Source: Betaproteobacteria bacterium (GTDB taxonomy: Bacteria > Pseudomonadota > Gammaproteobacteria > Burkholderiales > Burkholderiaceae_E). Taken from it: a stretch of 64,000 bases of DNA. The stretch covers positions 19,061-83,060 of the forward strand of contig VGHA01000002.1 in NCBI GenBank assembly GCA_016868375.1. The letters run 5' to 3'. Shown piece by piece: positions 56,123-64,000 of this stretch. A program made the position numbers and the translations under genes. The notes beneath the pieces are model-generated. The model saw only the letters and a program-made list of their open reading frames with translations. It did no database searches and had not been told where the DNA came from. Numbering within the stretch: position 1 is the first letter of the stretch; each line of letters opens with the position of its first letter.

Positions 56123-58540
56123 ATGTCATCCACGCTTTCCGATGCCGCGCAGGCACGCATTCTGCGCACGCTTTGCAATGAAATTTCTGCGAAACCGGTC
56201 CAGGTTGATGCCGCCGTGGCGCTACTGGACGAGGGCGCTACGGTGCCATTCATCGCGCGATACCGTAAAGAGGTCACTGGCGGCCTCGATGACGGGCAGC
56301 TGCGCACGCTGGAAGAGCGTCTCGGGGCGCTGCGTGAGCTCGAGGAGCGGCGCGCCACCGTTCTGGAGAGCATTTCGTCGCAGGGGCGGCTGACCCCGGA
56401 GCTGGCTGCGCTGATCGATACCGCTGAGACCCGCAGCCGCCTGGAAGACCTGTACCTTCCCTATCGACCGAAACGGCGAACGCGGGCGGACATCGCTCGC
56501 GAATGTGGGCTTGAGCCGCTCGCCGATCTGCTGTTGGCCGAACCCGAGCGGGTCCCCGCCGAGGAGGCCCAGCGCTTCATCCGACCGCCGGATGCCGCGG
56601 GCGAGCACGGCGTGGCCGATATCAAGGCGGCGCTGGAAGGAGCCAGGGACATCCTGTCGGAGCGGTTTGCGGAGCGACCCGAAGTGCTCGGCACCTTGCA
56701 GGACTGGCTGTGGGAGCGAGGCTGGCTCGCGTCAAAAGTGTTCGAGGACAAGCGTGCTGAGGGCGAGAATTTCCGCGACTACTTCGACCACGCCGAACCG
56801 ATCGCGGCCGTGCCGTCCCATCGGGCGCTCGCGCTGTTTCGAGGCAGACAGCAGGGCGTACTGTCGCTGCGGCTGGGGCTTGAACCAGCGCTGGAATCGC
56901 TGACACCGCATCCTGCGGTTGTCCGGCTGGCCGGCCTGACCGGGTTGGCTGCGGCGATCGGCGGCACGCGTGCCGCCGACGGCTGGTTGGCCGAGGTGCT
57001 GCGCTGGTGCTGGCGGGTCAAGCTGTTACCCCACTTCGAAACCAGCCTGTTTGGTCGAATTCGCGAGGCCGCGGAAGGCGAGGCTATCCGGGTGTTTGGC
57101 GCCAATCTTAAGGACCTGCTGCTGGCCGCGCCTGCTGGCGCGCGCTCGGTAATTGGGCTTGATCCCGGCCTTCGTACCGGCGTGAAGGTGGCGGTTGTTG
57201 ATGCAACGGGTCAGGTGGTCGATACCACCACCATTTATCCGCATGAGCCCCGACGCGATTGGGAGGGTTCGCTTGCGGTGCTTGCTGCGCTGGCGTCGCG
57301 CCACCGGTGTGAGCTGGTCGCGATCGGTAACGGCACCGCCTCGCGCGAGACCGATCGCCTGGCGGCTGATCTTCTGCGCCAATGCCCCGAGTTGAGGCTG
57401 CGCAAAGTGATGGTGAGCGAGGCGGGTGCCTCGGTCTATTCGGCCAGCGAGCTTGCCGCCCGTGAAATGCCGGACCTGGATGTGACGCTGCGGGGTGCGG
57501 TTTCGATTGCACGTCGTCTTCAAGACCCGCTTGCCGAGCTGGTCAAGATCGATCCGAAATCGATTGGTGTCGGCCAGTACCAGCACGATGTGAATCAGCG
57601 TGCGCTGGCAAGAGCGCTTGACTCCGTGGTTGAAGATTGCGTGAACTCGGTGGGCGTTGATCTCAATACGGCCTCGGTCCCGCTGCTGTCTCGCGTCTCG
57701 GGTCTCACGGCAAATGTGGCGCAGCGCATCGTCGATCAGCGCAATACCAAGGGCCCCTTCGCGAACCGAGAGGCGTTGAAAGAAGTGCCATGGCTGGGTG
57801 AGCGGGCCTTCGAGCAGGCCGCAGGCTTTCTCAGAATTCGCGATGGTGACAATCCTTTGGACGGGTCGGCGGTTCATCCTGAGGCCTACCCGGTCGTCGA
57901 ACGCATTCTGGCCAGACTTGCCCGGTCGGCACGCGAGGTGATCGGTCAGCGCGATCTGCTGCGTCGGGTCACGCCCTCAGAGTTCACCGATCATCGCTTT
58001 GGTGAACCAACTGTGCGTGACATTCTGGCGGAGCTTGAAAAGCCGGGCCGAGACCCGCGTGGCGAGTTCGTGACGGCCAATTTCAAGGAGGGTGTTGAAT
58101 CGATCGCCGACCTGAAGCCCGGCATGCGGCTGCAGGGGGTTGTCACAAACGTGGCGAATTTCGGCGCGTTCGTTGATATCGGTGTTCATCAGGACGGGTT
58201 GGTGCATGTGTCGCAGTTGTCCGATCGATTCGTGCGGGACCCGCGCGAAGCGGTTAAAGCGGGGCAGGTTGTCAGCGTCACCGTGGTTGAGGTGGACGCC
58301 GCGCGCAAACGCATTACACTGTCAATGAAGAGTAAGCCAACGCTGGCCTCGCGGCCGGGTGATGAGCGTGCTTCGTCCGGCGGCCCGTCCAAGCCCGCGA
58401 CATCCGGGGCCGGGCGCCCGCCTGCATCGCCAGGCAGCAATCCTTCGCGCCCGTCTTCAGGCGGTACAGGAAGACCGTCGGCAGCTGCTTCCGAGCCAAC
58501 GGCGCTGGGCGCCGCACTGGCTCGCCTGATTTCGCGTTGA
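56123..58540 (+). CDS. tex: Tex-like RNA-binding transcription accessory protein
   Basis: The product is 805 aa from the ATG at 56123 (MSSTLSDAAQARILRTLCNEI); the track's start adds 17 unrelated residues. Domain order follows Tex: N-terminal helical region (AALLDEGATVPFIARYRKEVTGGLDDGQLRTLEERL), YqgF/RNase H-like (VIGLDPGLRTGVKVAVVD), helix-hairpin-helix (GVDLNTASVPLLSRVSGL), and a C-terminal S1 domain (GMRLQGVVTNVANFGAFVDIG, near 640-715). A disordered Ser/Pro/Gly tail follows. Tex affects transcription of toxin and stress genes and binds RNA polymerase-associated nucleic acid. Confidence 0.96.
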   Translation: MSSTLSDAAQARILRTLCNEISAKPVQVDAAVALLDEGATVPFIARYRKEVTGGLDDGQLRTLEERLGALRELEERRATVLESISSQGRLTPELAALIDTAETRSRLEDLYLPYRPKRRTRADIARECGLEPLADLLLAEPERVPAEEAQRFIRPPDAAGEHGVADIKAALEGARDILSERFAERPEVLGTLQDWLWERGWLASKVFEDKRAEGENFRDYFDHAEPIAAVPSHRALALFRGRQQGVLSLRLGLEPALESLTPHPAVVRLAGLTGLAAAIGGTRAADGWLAEVLRWCWRVKLLPHFETSLFGRIREAAEGEAIRVFGANLKDLLLAAPAGARSVIGLDPGLRTGVKVAVVDATGQVVDTTTIYPHEPRRDWEGSLAVLAALASRHRCELVAIGNGTASRETDRLAADLLRQCPELRLRKVMVSEAGASVYSASELAAREMPDLDVTLRGAVSIARRLQDPLAELVKIDPKSIGVGQYQHDVNQRALARALDSVVEDCVNSVGVDLNTASVPLLSRVSGLTANVAQRIVDQRNTKGPFANREALKEVPWLGERAFEQAAGFLRIRDGDNPLDGSAVHPEAYPVVERILARLARSAREVIGQRDLLRRVTPSEFTDHRFGEPTVRDILAELEKPGRDPRGEFVTANFKEGVESIADLKPGMRLQGVVTNVANFGAFVDIGVHQDGLVHVSQLSDRFVRDPREAVKAGQVVSVTVVEVDAARKRITLSMKSKPTLASRPGDERASSGGPSKPATSGAGRPPASPGSNPSRPSSGGTGRPSAAASEPTALGAALARLISR

Positions 58541-58575
58541 AGCGATAACGCAAAGCCTCGTAGCGGAGACCCCTG

Positions 58576-60267
58576 ATGCACGATCTAGTGATCCGTGGCG
58601 CGTTGTTGGTGGATGGTAGTGGCGCAGAGCCTCAAAAGGCCGATGTGACGGTATCCAGCGGACGCATCGCTGCGATTGAGGCCCCTGGTACGAAGCTTGC
58701 CGCGCGCGAAACGGTGGACGCCGACGGGCTCGCACTGATGCCCGGCATCATCGATAACCATACGCATTACGACGCGCAGGTCACCTGGGATCCCTGGTGC
58801 TCGCCGTCGCCCCAACTGGGCGTGACCACGGCCGTGATCGGCAACTGTGGCTTCACGATTGCCCCATGCCGTCCCGGTGACCGCGACCGCATCATGCGCA
58901 ACCTCACTCAGGTGGAGGGCATGTCCCTGGAGGTGCTGCGGGCGGGCATTGATTGGCAGTTTGAATCCGTGCCCGACTACCTTGCGTTGATTGAGCGCCG
59001 CGGAACCGTCCCGAATGTCGCGGCATTCGTCGGGCATTCGTCCCTTAGAACCTTCGTCATGGGTGACGACGCCTCGCGTCGACCCGCCACACCAGCCGAA
59101 ATTGCGCGGATGCGAAGCCTGCTCGCGGAGGGTCTGCGCGCGGGTGCGATCGGATTCGCCACCTCCACCTCGCCGGCGCATAACGGTGAAGCAGGAGTAC
59201 CCATGCCCTCGCGCCTGGCCGATGATGGCGAACTGCGCGAACTGGTCGCATCGCTCTCCAACGCGCCCGGATCCGTGTTCATGCTGACCAAGGGCGGCCA
59301 CACGCGAATCGATTTTCTGGAAGATCTGGCGGCGCAAAGCGGTGGGCCCGTGATTGTTGCCGCGCTGCTGCACAACAGCACCAACCCGGGCGCAGTGTTC
59401 GCAGACCTCGACGCGATTGAAGCGGCGCGCGGCCGTGGCCGTCGGATGGTGGGTGCCGTGTCCGCCTGTCCGCTTACTAACGATTTCACGCTGCACTCGC
59501 CCTATCCGGTCGAAGGGCTTCAGTCCTGGCAGCCGCTGTTGCCCTTGAAGGGTGCGGCGTTTGTTCGGGCGTTGAAGTCACCTGAGCGGCGCAATGCGAT
59601 TCGCGCCGAGCTTGCCCAACCTGCGGTCTTTCGGCTGTTCAACGGCGAGTGGGACAAGGTTCAGGTGGTCGAAACCCAGCGTGCGAGCCACCGACATTTT
59701 GAGCACCGCAGCATTGCTGAACTGGCGGGCGAGGCCGGCGTTGATCCGCTCGATTTCATGCTCGATCTGGCGATTGCAGAGGGGCTGGATACCGTGTTCT
59801 CGGCGGTTCTTCTGAACTCCGATGAAGAGGCGGTTGCGCGCTTGTTGCGCCACCCTGCAAGCCTGGTGTCACTGTCCGACGCGGGCGCACACCTGACATT
59901 TTTCAACGATGCCGGCTTTGGGCTTCATCTGCTGGGCCACTGGGTGCGCGAGCGTGGCGTGTTGAGCCTTGCCGAGGCGGTTCGAAAGCTGACGGCAGAG
60001 CCTGCCGCCGTGTTTGGCCTGGTTGACCGCGGAATGATTCGACCGGGTGCCTGGGCGGATCTGATGCTGTTCGATCCATCGACGGTGGCGCGCGGTGGCA
60101 AGACACGGGTCAACGATCTTCCTGCTGGGGGTGCGCGGCTGATCACGCCGCCGGTCGGGCTCCATGGCGTGTGGGTCAACGGCCAACGTGTGATTGATCG
60201 CAACGGACAGCCTGTTTCGATGCCTTCCAAGGATCGCTGGCCGGGTCAGTTGTTGCGAAGTCGCTGA
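58576..60267 (+). CDS. N-acyl-D-amino-acid deacylase-type amidohydrolase
   Basis: The product is 563 aa. The amidohydrolase N-terminal barrel has the HxH pair in IIDNHTHYDAQVTWDP (H62, H64), and C91 in IGNCGFTIAPC corresponds to the metal-binding cysteine of D-aminoacylases. FVGHSSLR, SLSDAGAHLTFF near the C-terminus, and a final beta domain complete the family pattern. Members cleave N-acyl-D-amino acids or related cyclic amides in the cytosol, and the 563-aa length is normal for the larger D-aminoacylase-like group. The exact substrate is unknown. It starts 35 bp after tex. Confidence 0.9.
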   Translation: MHDLVIRGALLVDGSGAEPQKADVTVSSGRIAAIEAPGTKLAARETVDADGLALMPGIIDNHTHYDAQVTWDPWCSPSPQLGVTTAVIGNCGFTIAPCRPGDRDRIMRNLTQVEGMSLEVLRAGIDWQFESVPDYLALIERRGTVPNVAAFVGHSSLRTFVMGDDASRRPATPAEIARMRSLLAEGLRAGAIGFATSTSPAHNGEAGVPMPSRLADDGELRELVASLSNAPGSVFMLTKGGHTRIDFLEDLAAQSGGPVIVAALLHNSTNPGAVFADLDAIEAARGRGRRMVGAVSACPLTNDFTLHSPYPVEGLQSWQPLLPLKGAAFVRALKSPERRNAIRAELAQPAVFRLFNGEWDKVQVVETQRASHRHFEHRSIAELAGEAGVDPLDFMLDLAIAEGLDTVFSAVLLNSDEEAVARLLRHPASLVSLSDAGAHLTFFNDAGFGLHLLGHWVRERGVLSLAEAVRKLTAEPAAVFGLVDRGMIRPGAWADLMLFDPSTVARGGKTRVNDLPAGGARLITPPVGLHGVWVNGQRVIDRNGQPVSMPSKDRWPGQLLRSR

Positions 60268-60342
60268 GCGGGTCTCGGCTTCGTCGGGTTTTGTGGTCTA
60301 CTTGAATCCTTCTCCTATCTCCAACCTCACTTTGGCGACACG

Positions 60343-62586
60343 ATGAAATACCGTTTCCCAATCGTCATCATCGACGAAGACTGGAAGGCCGAATCTGCAA
60401 GCGGCCTGGGCATCCGTGCGCTCGCCAAGGCGATCGAGGATCAGGGCTACGAAGTGGTGGGGGGCTTCACCTACGTGGATGTCACGATGGTGGCCAACCA
60501 GGCGGCGCGTGCCTCGGCCTTCGTGGTCTCGATCGATGACGAAGAAATCAACGAAGACGGGGCCGAGAGCAAAGCGGTTCAGGAACTTCGGCAGTTCATC
60601 GCCGAAACGCGCCGCCGCAATGTGCACATTCCCGTCTTCCTTTTTGGTGAGACGCGTACGTCTCAGCACATTCCGAACGACATCCTGAAGGAGCTTCACG
60701 GCTTCATTCACATGTTCGAGGACACCCCTGAGTTCGTTGCCCGCTACATCATTCGCGAGGCCAACAACTATCTGTCGTCCCTGGCGCCGCCGTTCTTCAA
60801 AGCGCTTGTCAACTACGCGCATGACGGCTCTTATTCGTGGCACTGCCCGGGGCACTCGGGTGGCGTTGCCTTCCTGAAAAGCCCGGTCGGACAGATGTTC
60901 CACCAGTTCTTCGGCGAGAACATGCTGCGCGCGGATGTCTGCAACGCAGTGGACGAACTTGGCCAACTGCTTGACCACACCGGGCCGGTTGCCGCCTCAG
61001 AGCGCAACGCGGCGCGCATCTTTAACGCCGACCATCTGTTTTTCGTCACCAACGGCACCAGCACGTCGAACAAGGTGGTGTGGCACTCAACGGTGGGCAC
61101 TGACGACGTGGTACTGGTCGACCGGAACTGTCATAAGTCGATCCTGCACGCCATCATCATGACAGGCACGGTGCCCATTTTCCTGCAGCCCACGCGCAAT
61201 CACCTGGGCATCATCGGCCCCATTCCGCTTGAAGAATTCGACCCGGCCAGCATTCAGAAGAAGATCGACGCCAACCCGTTGATTCACGACAAGAGCCGCC
61301 GCCCGCGCGTCATGACGATCACGCAGTCCACCTACGACGGCGTCATGTACAACGTAGAAACCATCAAGAAATCGTTGGGCAGCTACATCGAAAATCTTCA
61401 CTTCGACGAGGCCTGGCTGCCGCACGCGGCGTTTCATCCGTTCTATCACGAGTTCCATGCCATCGGCACGAACCGTCCGCGCTGCGCCGATTCCATGGTG
61501 TTCTCCACGCAATCCACGCACAAGCTGCTGGCCGGTCTGTCGCAGGCCTCGCAGATCCTGGTGCAGGACTCCGATTCCCGCAAGCTCGACCAGTATCGGT
61601 TCAACGAAGCCTACCTGATGCACACCTCCACCAGTCCGCAGTACGCGATCATCGCGTCGTGTGATGTGGCTGCAGCGATGATGGAGCCGCCAGGTGGCAC
61701 GGCGCTGGTCGAAGAATCAATTTTCGAGTCGCTCGAGTTCCGGCGTGCCATGCGAAAGGTCGATGCCGAATTCGGCCAAGACTGGTGGTTCACGGTGTGG
61801 GGCCCCAAAGACCTTGCCGAGCGCGGTATTGGTCGCCGTGAAGATTGGTTCCTGCGGTCCAGCGATCGCTGGCATGGCTTCGGCAAGCTGGTCACCAATT
61901 TCACGATGCTTGACCCGATCAAGGCCACCATTGTTACGCCGGGGCTCGATATCAACGGCCGATTTGCGCAATGGGGAATCCCGGCAGCCATCGTCACCAA
62001 GTACCTCACCGAGCACGGCGTGGTCGTGGAAAAGACCGGCCTCTATTCGTTTTTCGTGATGTTCACCATCGGCATCACCAAAGGCCGCTGGAACTCGCTG
62101 GTCACTGAACTGCAGCAATTCAAAACCGATTACGACGCCAATCAGCCGCTCTGGCGGGTCATGCCCGAGTTTGTTCAAAGCCATCCCGAGTATGAGCGGG
62201 TAGGGCTGCGCGATCTGGCTCAGCAGATCCACGAGGAGTACAAGCGCCACGACGTTGCGCGCGTGACGACCGAGATGTATCTGTCGACCATGGAACCCGC
62301 CATGAAGCCATCTGATGCGTTCGAGTGTCTTGCGCATCGCAGGGTCGACCGGGTTCCAATCGATGAGCTCGAGGGGCGAATCACGACCATGCTGGTCACG
62401 CCTTATCCGCCAGGCATCCCGCTCTTGATCCCGGGCGAGCGCTTCAATCGCTCAATCGTTGAATATCTGAAGTTCGCACGCTCTTTCAACGCGCGCTTCC
62501 CAGGGTTCGATACCGACGTGCACGGTCTGCTGGTCGAAAAACGCGACGGTGTTGATCAATACTTCGTGGATTGCGTGAAGGTCTGA
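60343..62586 (+). CDS. Orn/Lys/Arg decarboxylase, fold type I (arginine/lysine decarboxylase-like)
   Basis: The product is 747 aa, the length of the AdiA/CadA/LdcC class. The N-terminal wing/flavodoxin-like domain (about 1-130) is followed by the PLP domain with STQSTHKLLAGLSQASQI, where K394 is the PLP lysine, and HFDEAWLPHAAFHPFYHEF holding the PLP-contacting Asp. A C-terminal domain ends VEKRDGVDQYFVDCVKV. These enzymes decarboxylate basic amino acids for acid resistance or polyamine synthesis; which substrate applies cannot be decided by eye. The stop codon abuts that of the convergent RDD gene. Confidence 0.92.
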   Translation: MKYRFPIVIIDEDWKAESASGLGIRALAKAIEDQGYEVVGGFTYVDVTMVANQAARASAFVVSIDDEEINEDGAESKAVQELRQFIAETRRRNVHIPVFLFGETRTSQHIPNDILKELHGFIHMFEDTPEFVARYIIREANNYLSSLAPPFFKALVNYAHDGSYSWHCPGHSGGVAFLKSPVGQMFHQFFGENMLRADVCNAVDELGQLLDHTGPVAASERNAARIFNADHLFFVTNGTSTSNKVVWHSTVGTDDVVLVDRNCHKSILHAIIMTGTVPIFLQPTRNHLGIIGPIPLEEFDPASIQKKIDANPLIHDKSRRPRVMTITQSTYDGVMYNVETIKKSLGSYIENLHFDEAWLPHAAFHPFYHEFHAIGTNRPRCADSMVFSTQSTHKLLAGLSQASQILVQDSDSRKLDQYRFNEAYLMHTSTSPQYAIIASCDVAAAMMEPPGGTALVEESIFESLEFRRAMRKVDAEFGQDWWFTVWGPKDLAERGIGRREDWFLRSSDRWHGFGKLVTNFTMLDPIKATIVTPGLDINGRFAQWGIPAAIVTKYLTEHGVVVEKTGLYSFFVMFTIGITKGRWNSLVTELQQFKTDYDANQPLWRVMPEFVQSHPEYERVGLRDLAQQIHEEYKRHDVARVTTEMYLSTMEPAMKPSDAFECLAHRRVDRVPIDELEGRITTMLVTPYPPGIPLLIPGERFNRSIVEYLKFARSFNARFPGFDTDVHGLLVEKRDGVDQYFVDCVKV

Positions 62587-62592
62587 TCAGAC
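62581..62592. repeat. 12-bp perfect palindrome at zero-gap convergent stops
   Basis: GTCTGATCAGAC is a perfect palindrome whose centre joins the TGA of the decarboxylase gene (62584-62586) directly to the TCA (reverse-complement TGA) of the RDD gene (62587-62589). No other intergenic sequence exists. Confidence 0.9.
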
Positions 62593-63117
62593 GTCAACGG
62601 ATCGCGTGGCAACCGGTCTGGGATCATGAACCAGCCGGGTGCGCGCCACCCGGTCGTACAGGCTCTGATGGTCGCGGTCAATCAGGCACCAGACCCAGGG
62701 GAGCGGCAGGGCCAGAAAGAACCAGCCCGATCCGTACGTGCCGGCGGCCAGCACTGCAATGGGCATGGACAATGCCGCAGCGAATCGAAGCAGCGCACGC
62801 CCCAACGACAGTGGCTGATCATCGGCCGTAAGCACCCGCACGCCGATGGTTTTCATGGGTAGCGAATGCCGCCCGCGACTCCAGAAAAACCCGAAGTAGC
62901 CAGCGAGAACCAGCGTGGTGAAGGTTTGAAATGCTGTACGCAGTGGCCCCGGTTCCCCGCGAAACTGGGTGACGGCCGAGAACGCGTAATCGGCGAACCA
63001 GATGACGCCGAACAGGATGATGCTTTCGTAGGTGATCGCCATCATCCGGCGCCAGGGGGTGGCAGCCGCGAAGCGATGGGAGGCTTCAGCCCGAGTGCGT
63101 GAGTCGAGTGTTTCCAT
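62587..63117 (-). CDS. RDD family membrane protein
   Basis: The product is 176 aa. Four hydrophobic segments are visible, with the RDD features at both ends: a conserved Arg near the first helix (TPWRRMMAITYESIILFGVIWF) and the characteristic loop DRDHQSLYDRVARTRLVHDPR near the end. The motif GRHSLPMKTIGVRVLTADDQPLSLGRALLRF is typical. RDD proteins are inner-membrane proteins of mostly unknown role; some act in ion or proton antiport. It is convergent with the decarboxylase gene and divergent from ilvB. Confidence 0.9.
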   Translation of the reverse strand: METLDSRTRAEASHRFAAATPWRRMMAITYESIILFGVIWFADYAFSAVTQFRGEPGPLRTAFQTFTTLVLAGYFGFFWSRGRHSLPMKTIGVRVLTADDQPLSLGRALLRFAAALSMPIAVLAAGTYGSGWFFLALPLPWVWCLIDRDHQSLYDRVARTRLVHDPRPVATRSVDV

Positions 63118-63308
63118 GAGACGCGAGATTATGCTGCTAAACTCGCGGTTCGCCTTGTAAAACTCTTGTCCCGAGTACGCTCAAGAGGCGTGCGACGGAC
63201 AGTCAATCAACCCCCTGGGTCCTGTTGCAAGGTCTGTGTCGTCGTGGCGTTAACGCGTCAGGGTGGCACCGGCGGGCGGGCTCCCCAGGCCTTGAAGGGA
63301 CTGACTTC
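63118..63308 (+). promoter_or_regulatory. Leader region of the acetolactate synthase gene
   Basis: The 190 bp between the RDD start and the acetolactate synthase ATG hold an AT-richer start (63126-63160), a GCGTTAACGC palindrome (63248-63257), and GC-rich potential stems up to the SD GAAGGGA. A reading frame across it encodes CVVVAL just before, but has no stop. Betaproteobacterial ilv operons can carry structured leaders; I cannot confirm one here by eye. Confidence 0.35.
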
Positions 63309-64000
63309 ATGGAACTCTCCGGCGCGGAAATCGTCGTCCGCTGCCTGCAGGCCGAAGGCGTCAAGCACATCTTCGGATACCCCGGCGGCGCAGTGCTCTA
63401 CATCTACGACGAAATCTACAAGCAAAACAGCTTCGAACACATTCTGGTCAGGCACGAGCAGGCCGCCGTGCATGCGGCTGATGCATATTCACGTTCCACC
63501 CAGCAGGTGGGCGTGTGTATCGTCACCAGCGGCCCCGGTGTAACCAACGCTGTGACCGGAATCGCCACCGCCTACATGGATTCAATTCCGATGGTGGTCA
63601 TTTCAGGCCAGGTGCCCACGCACGCCATCGGTGAAGATGCCTTCCAGGAATGCGACACCGTTGGCATTACCCGGCCCTGCGTCAAGCACAACTTTCTGGT
63701 CAAAGACGTCAAAGATCTCGCCGCGACCATGAAGAAGGCTTTTCATATCGCGAGCACGGGGCGGCCCGGCCCGGTGCTGGTCGACATCCCCAAAGACGTC
63801 ACCCGCAACAAGTGCCGGTTTGAGTATCCCGAGTCGGTTCCCATGCGCTCTTACAACCCGGTGGTCAAGGGTCATCAGGGCCAGATTCGCAAGGCCCTGT
63901 CGCTGCTGCTGTCGGCAGAGCGGCCCATGGTGTACACCGGCGGCGGCATCATTCTGGGCGACGCTTCGTCTGAACTGAACCGGTTTGTCGACCTGTTGGG
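63309..64000 (+). CDS. ilvB: Acetolactate synthase large subunit (biosynthetic), 3' part beyond the window
   Basis: About 230 residues are visible from the ATG at 63309 (MELSGAEIVVRCLQAEGVKHIFGYPGGAVLYIYDE). The TPP-activating Glu lies in VRHEQAAVHAADAYSR, followed by GVCIVTSGPGVTNAVTGIATAYMDSIPMVVISGQV and FQECDTVGITRPCVKHNFLV, all typical of biosynthetic AHAS. It makes acetolactate for valine/leucine and acetohydroxybutyrate for isoleucine. In this lineage the gene (also called ilvI) is normally followed by ilvH and ilvC, which lie outside. The ORF is missing from the track because it has no stop here; the 125-aa ORF at 63166 is a shadow. Confidence 0.96.
   Translation, partial: MELSGAEIVVRCLQAEGVKHIFGYPGGAVLYIYDEIYKQNSFEHILVRHEQAAVHAADAYSRSTQQVGVCIVTSGPGVTNAVTGIATAYMDSIPMVVISGQVPTHAIGEDAFQECDTVGITRPCVKHNFLVKDVKDLAATMKKAFHIASTGRPGPVLVDIPKDVTRNKCRFEYPESVPMRSYNPVVKGHQGQIRKALSLLLSAERPMVYTGGGIILGDASSELNRFVDLL

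Noticed and set aside
63260-63274. T-box-like core AGGGTGGCACCGGCG before acetolactate synthase
   Set aside because: One base differs from the consensus, no specifier stem or terminator could be identified, and T-boxes are rare in betaproteobacteria. It is kept only as a point to check.

Overview
This 64-kb window is GC-rich, gene-dense chromosomal DNA from a betaproteobacterium, most likely Burkholderiales. The placement rests on gene order and family content: scpB-rluB-rimP-nusA-infB-rbfA-truB-typA, rpsF-priB-rpsR-rplI-dnaB, hom-thrC-(DMT)-moeA-moaD-moaE followed by clpB, a DUF3460 gene next to scpA, a fused indolepyruvate oxidoreductase, an orphan Bug-type solute receptor, a phasin with a PhaR-like promoter (so PHA granules are likely) and a SWIB protein with a histone-H1-like tail. 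I saw no rRNA, CRISPR array, insertion sequence, prophage or integrase. One tRNA (initiator Met) is present. No gene-free stretch exceeds about 300 bp.

Layout. 1-8.1 kb: an AEC permease cut by the left edge; a tight run of Tat-exported beta-propeller, exported NodB-like protein, membrane di-iron hydroxylase and CinA-like protein; then the 1192-aa indolepyruvate oxidoreductase. 8.1-13.6 kb: phasin (minus) with promoter and operators, DMT transporter, thioesterase, nitroreductase, Bug receptor and a PBP7-type D,D-endopeptidase. 13.6-18.9 kb (minus): nudix, then aat-bpt-pyrD-radical SAM-IclR, with 4-bp overlaps among the first three and an unusual 92-bp overlap between the last two. 19-30.3 kb (plus): tRNA-fMet, then the chromosome condensation, ribosome maturation and translation block, with a two-hairpin attenuator-like leader before rimP. 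30.4-37.5 kb: SWIB protein, AsmA and a small membrane protein, a host-attachment-type gene broken by one base, yaaA, murB and scpA-DUF3460. 37.8-43.6 kb: rpsF-priB-rpsR-rplI, dnaB, then PhoH/PIN, a peroxiredoxin and a Mth938-like protein on the minus strand. 43.7-52.2 kb: alaA-type aminotransferase, homoserine dehydrogenase, threonine synthase, DMT exporter, molybdopterin genes, crcB and an Old Yellow Enzyme. 52.3-64 kb: clpB, an orphan Flp pilin with a shortened TadC, tex, a D-aminoacylase-type amidohydrolase, an Orn/Lys/Arg decarboxylase, an RDD protein and the 5' part of acetolactate synthase.

The genes are mostly housekeeping modules: translation and ribosome assembly, the replication helicase with PriB, N-degron tagging (Aat plus Bpt), amino-acid synthesis (alanine, threonine, branched chain), molybdenum cofactor, and stress response (ClpB, YaaA, Bcp). 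The less ordinary material is the exported propeller/deacetylase/hydroxylase cluster, the Tad relic, the frameshifted host-attachment gene, the radical SAM/IclR overlap, the rimP leader, the PhaR-like promoter, and inverted repeats that span stop codons where genes converge. I found nothing that I can defend as a wholly new system.
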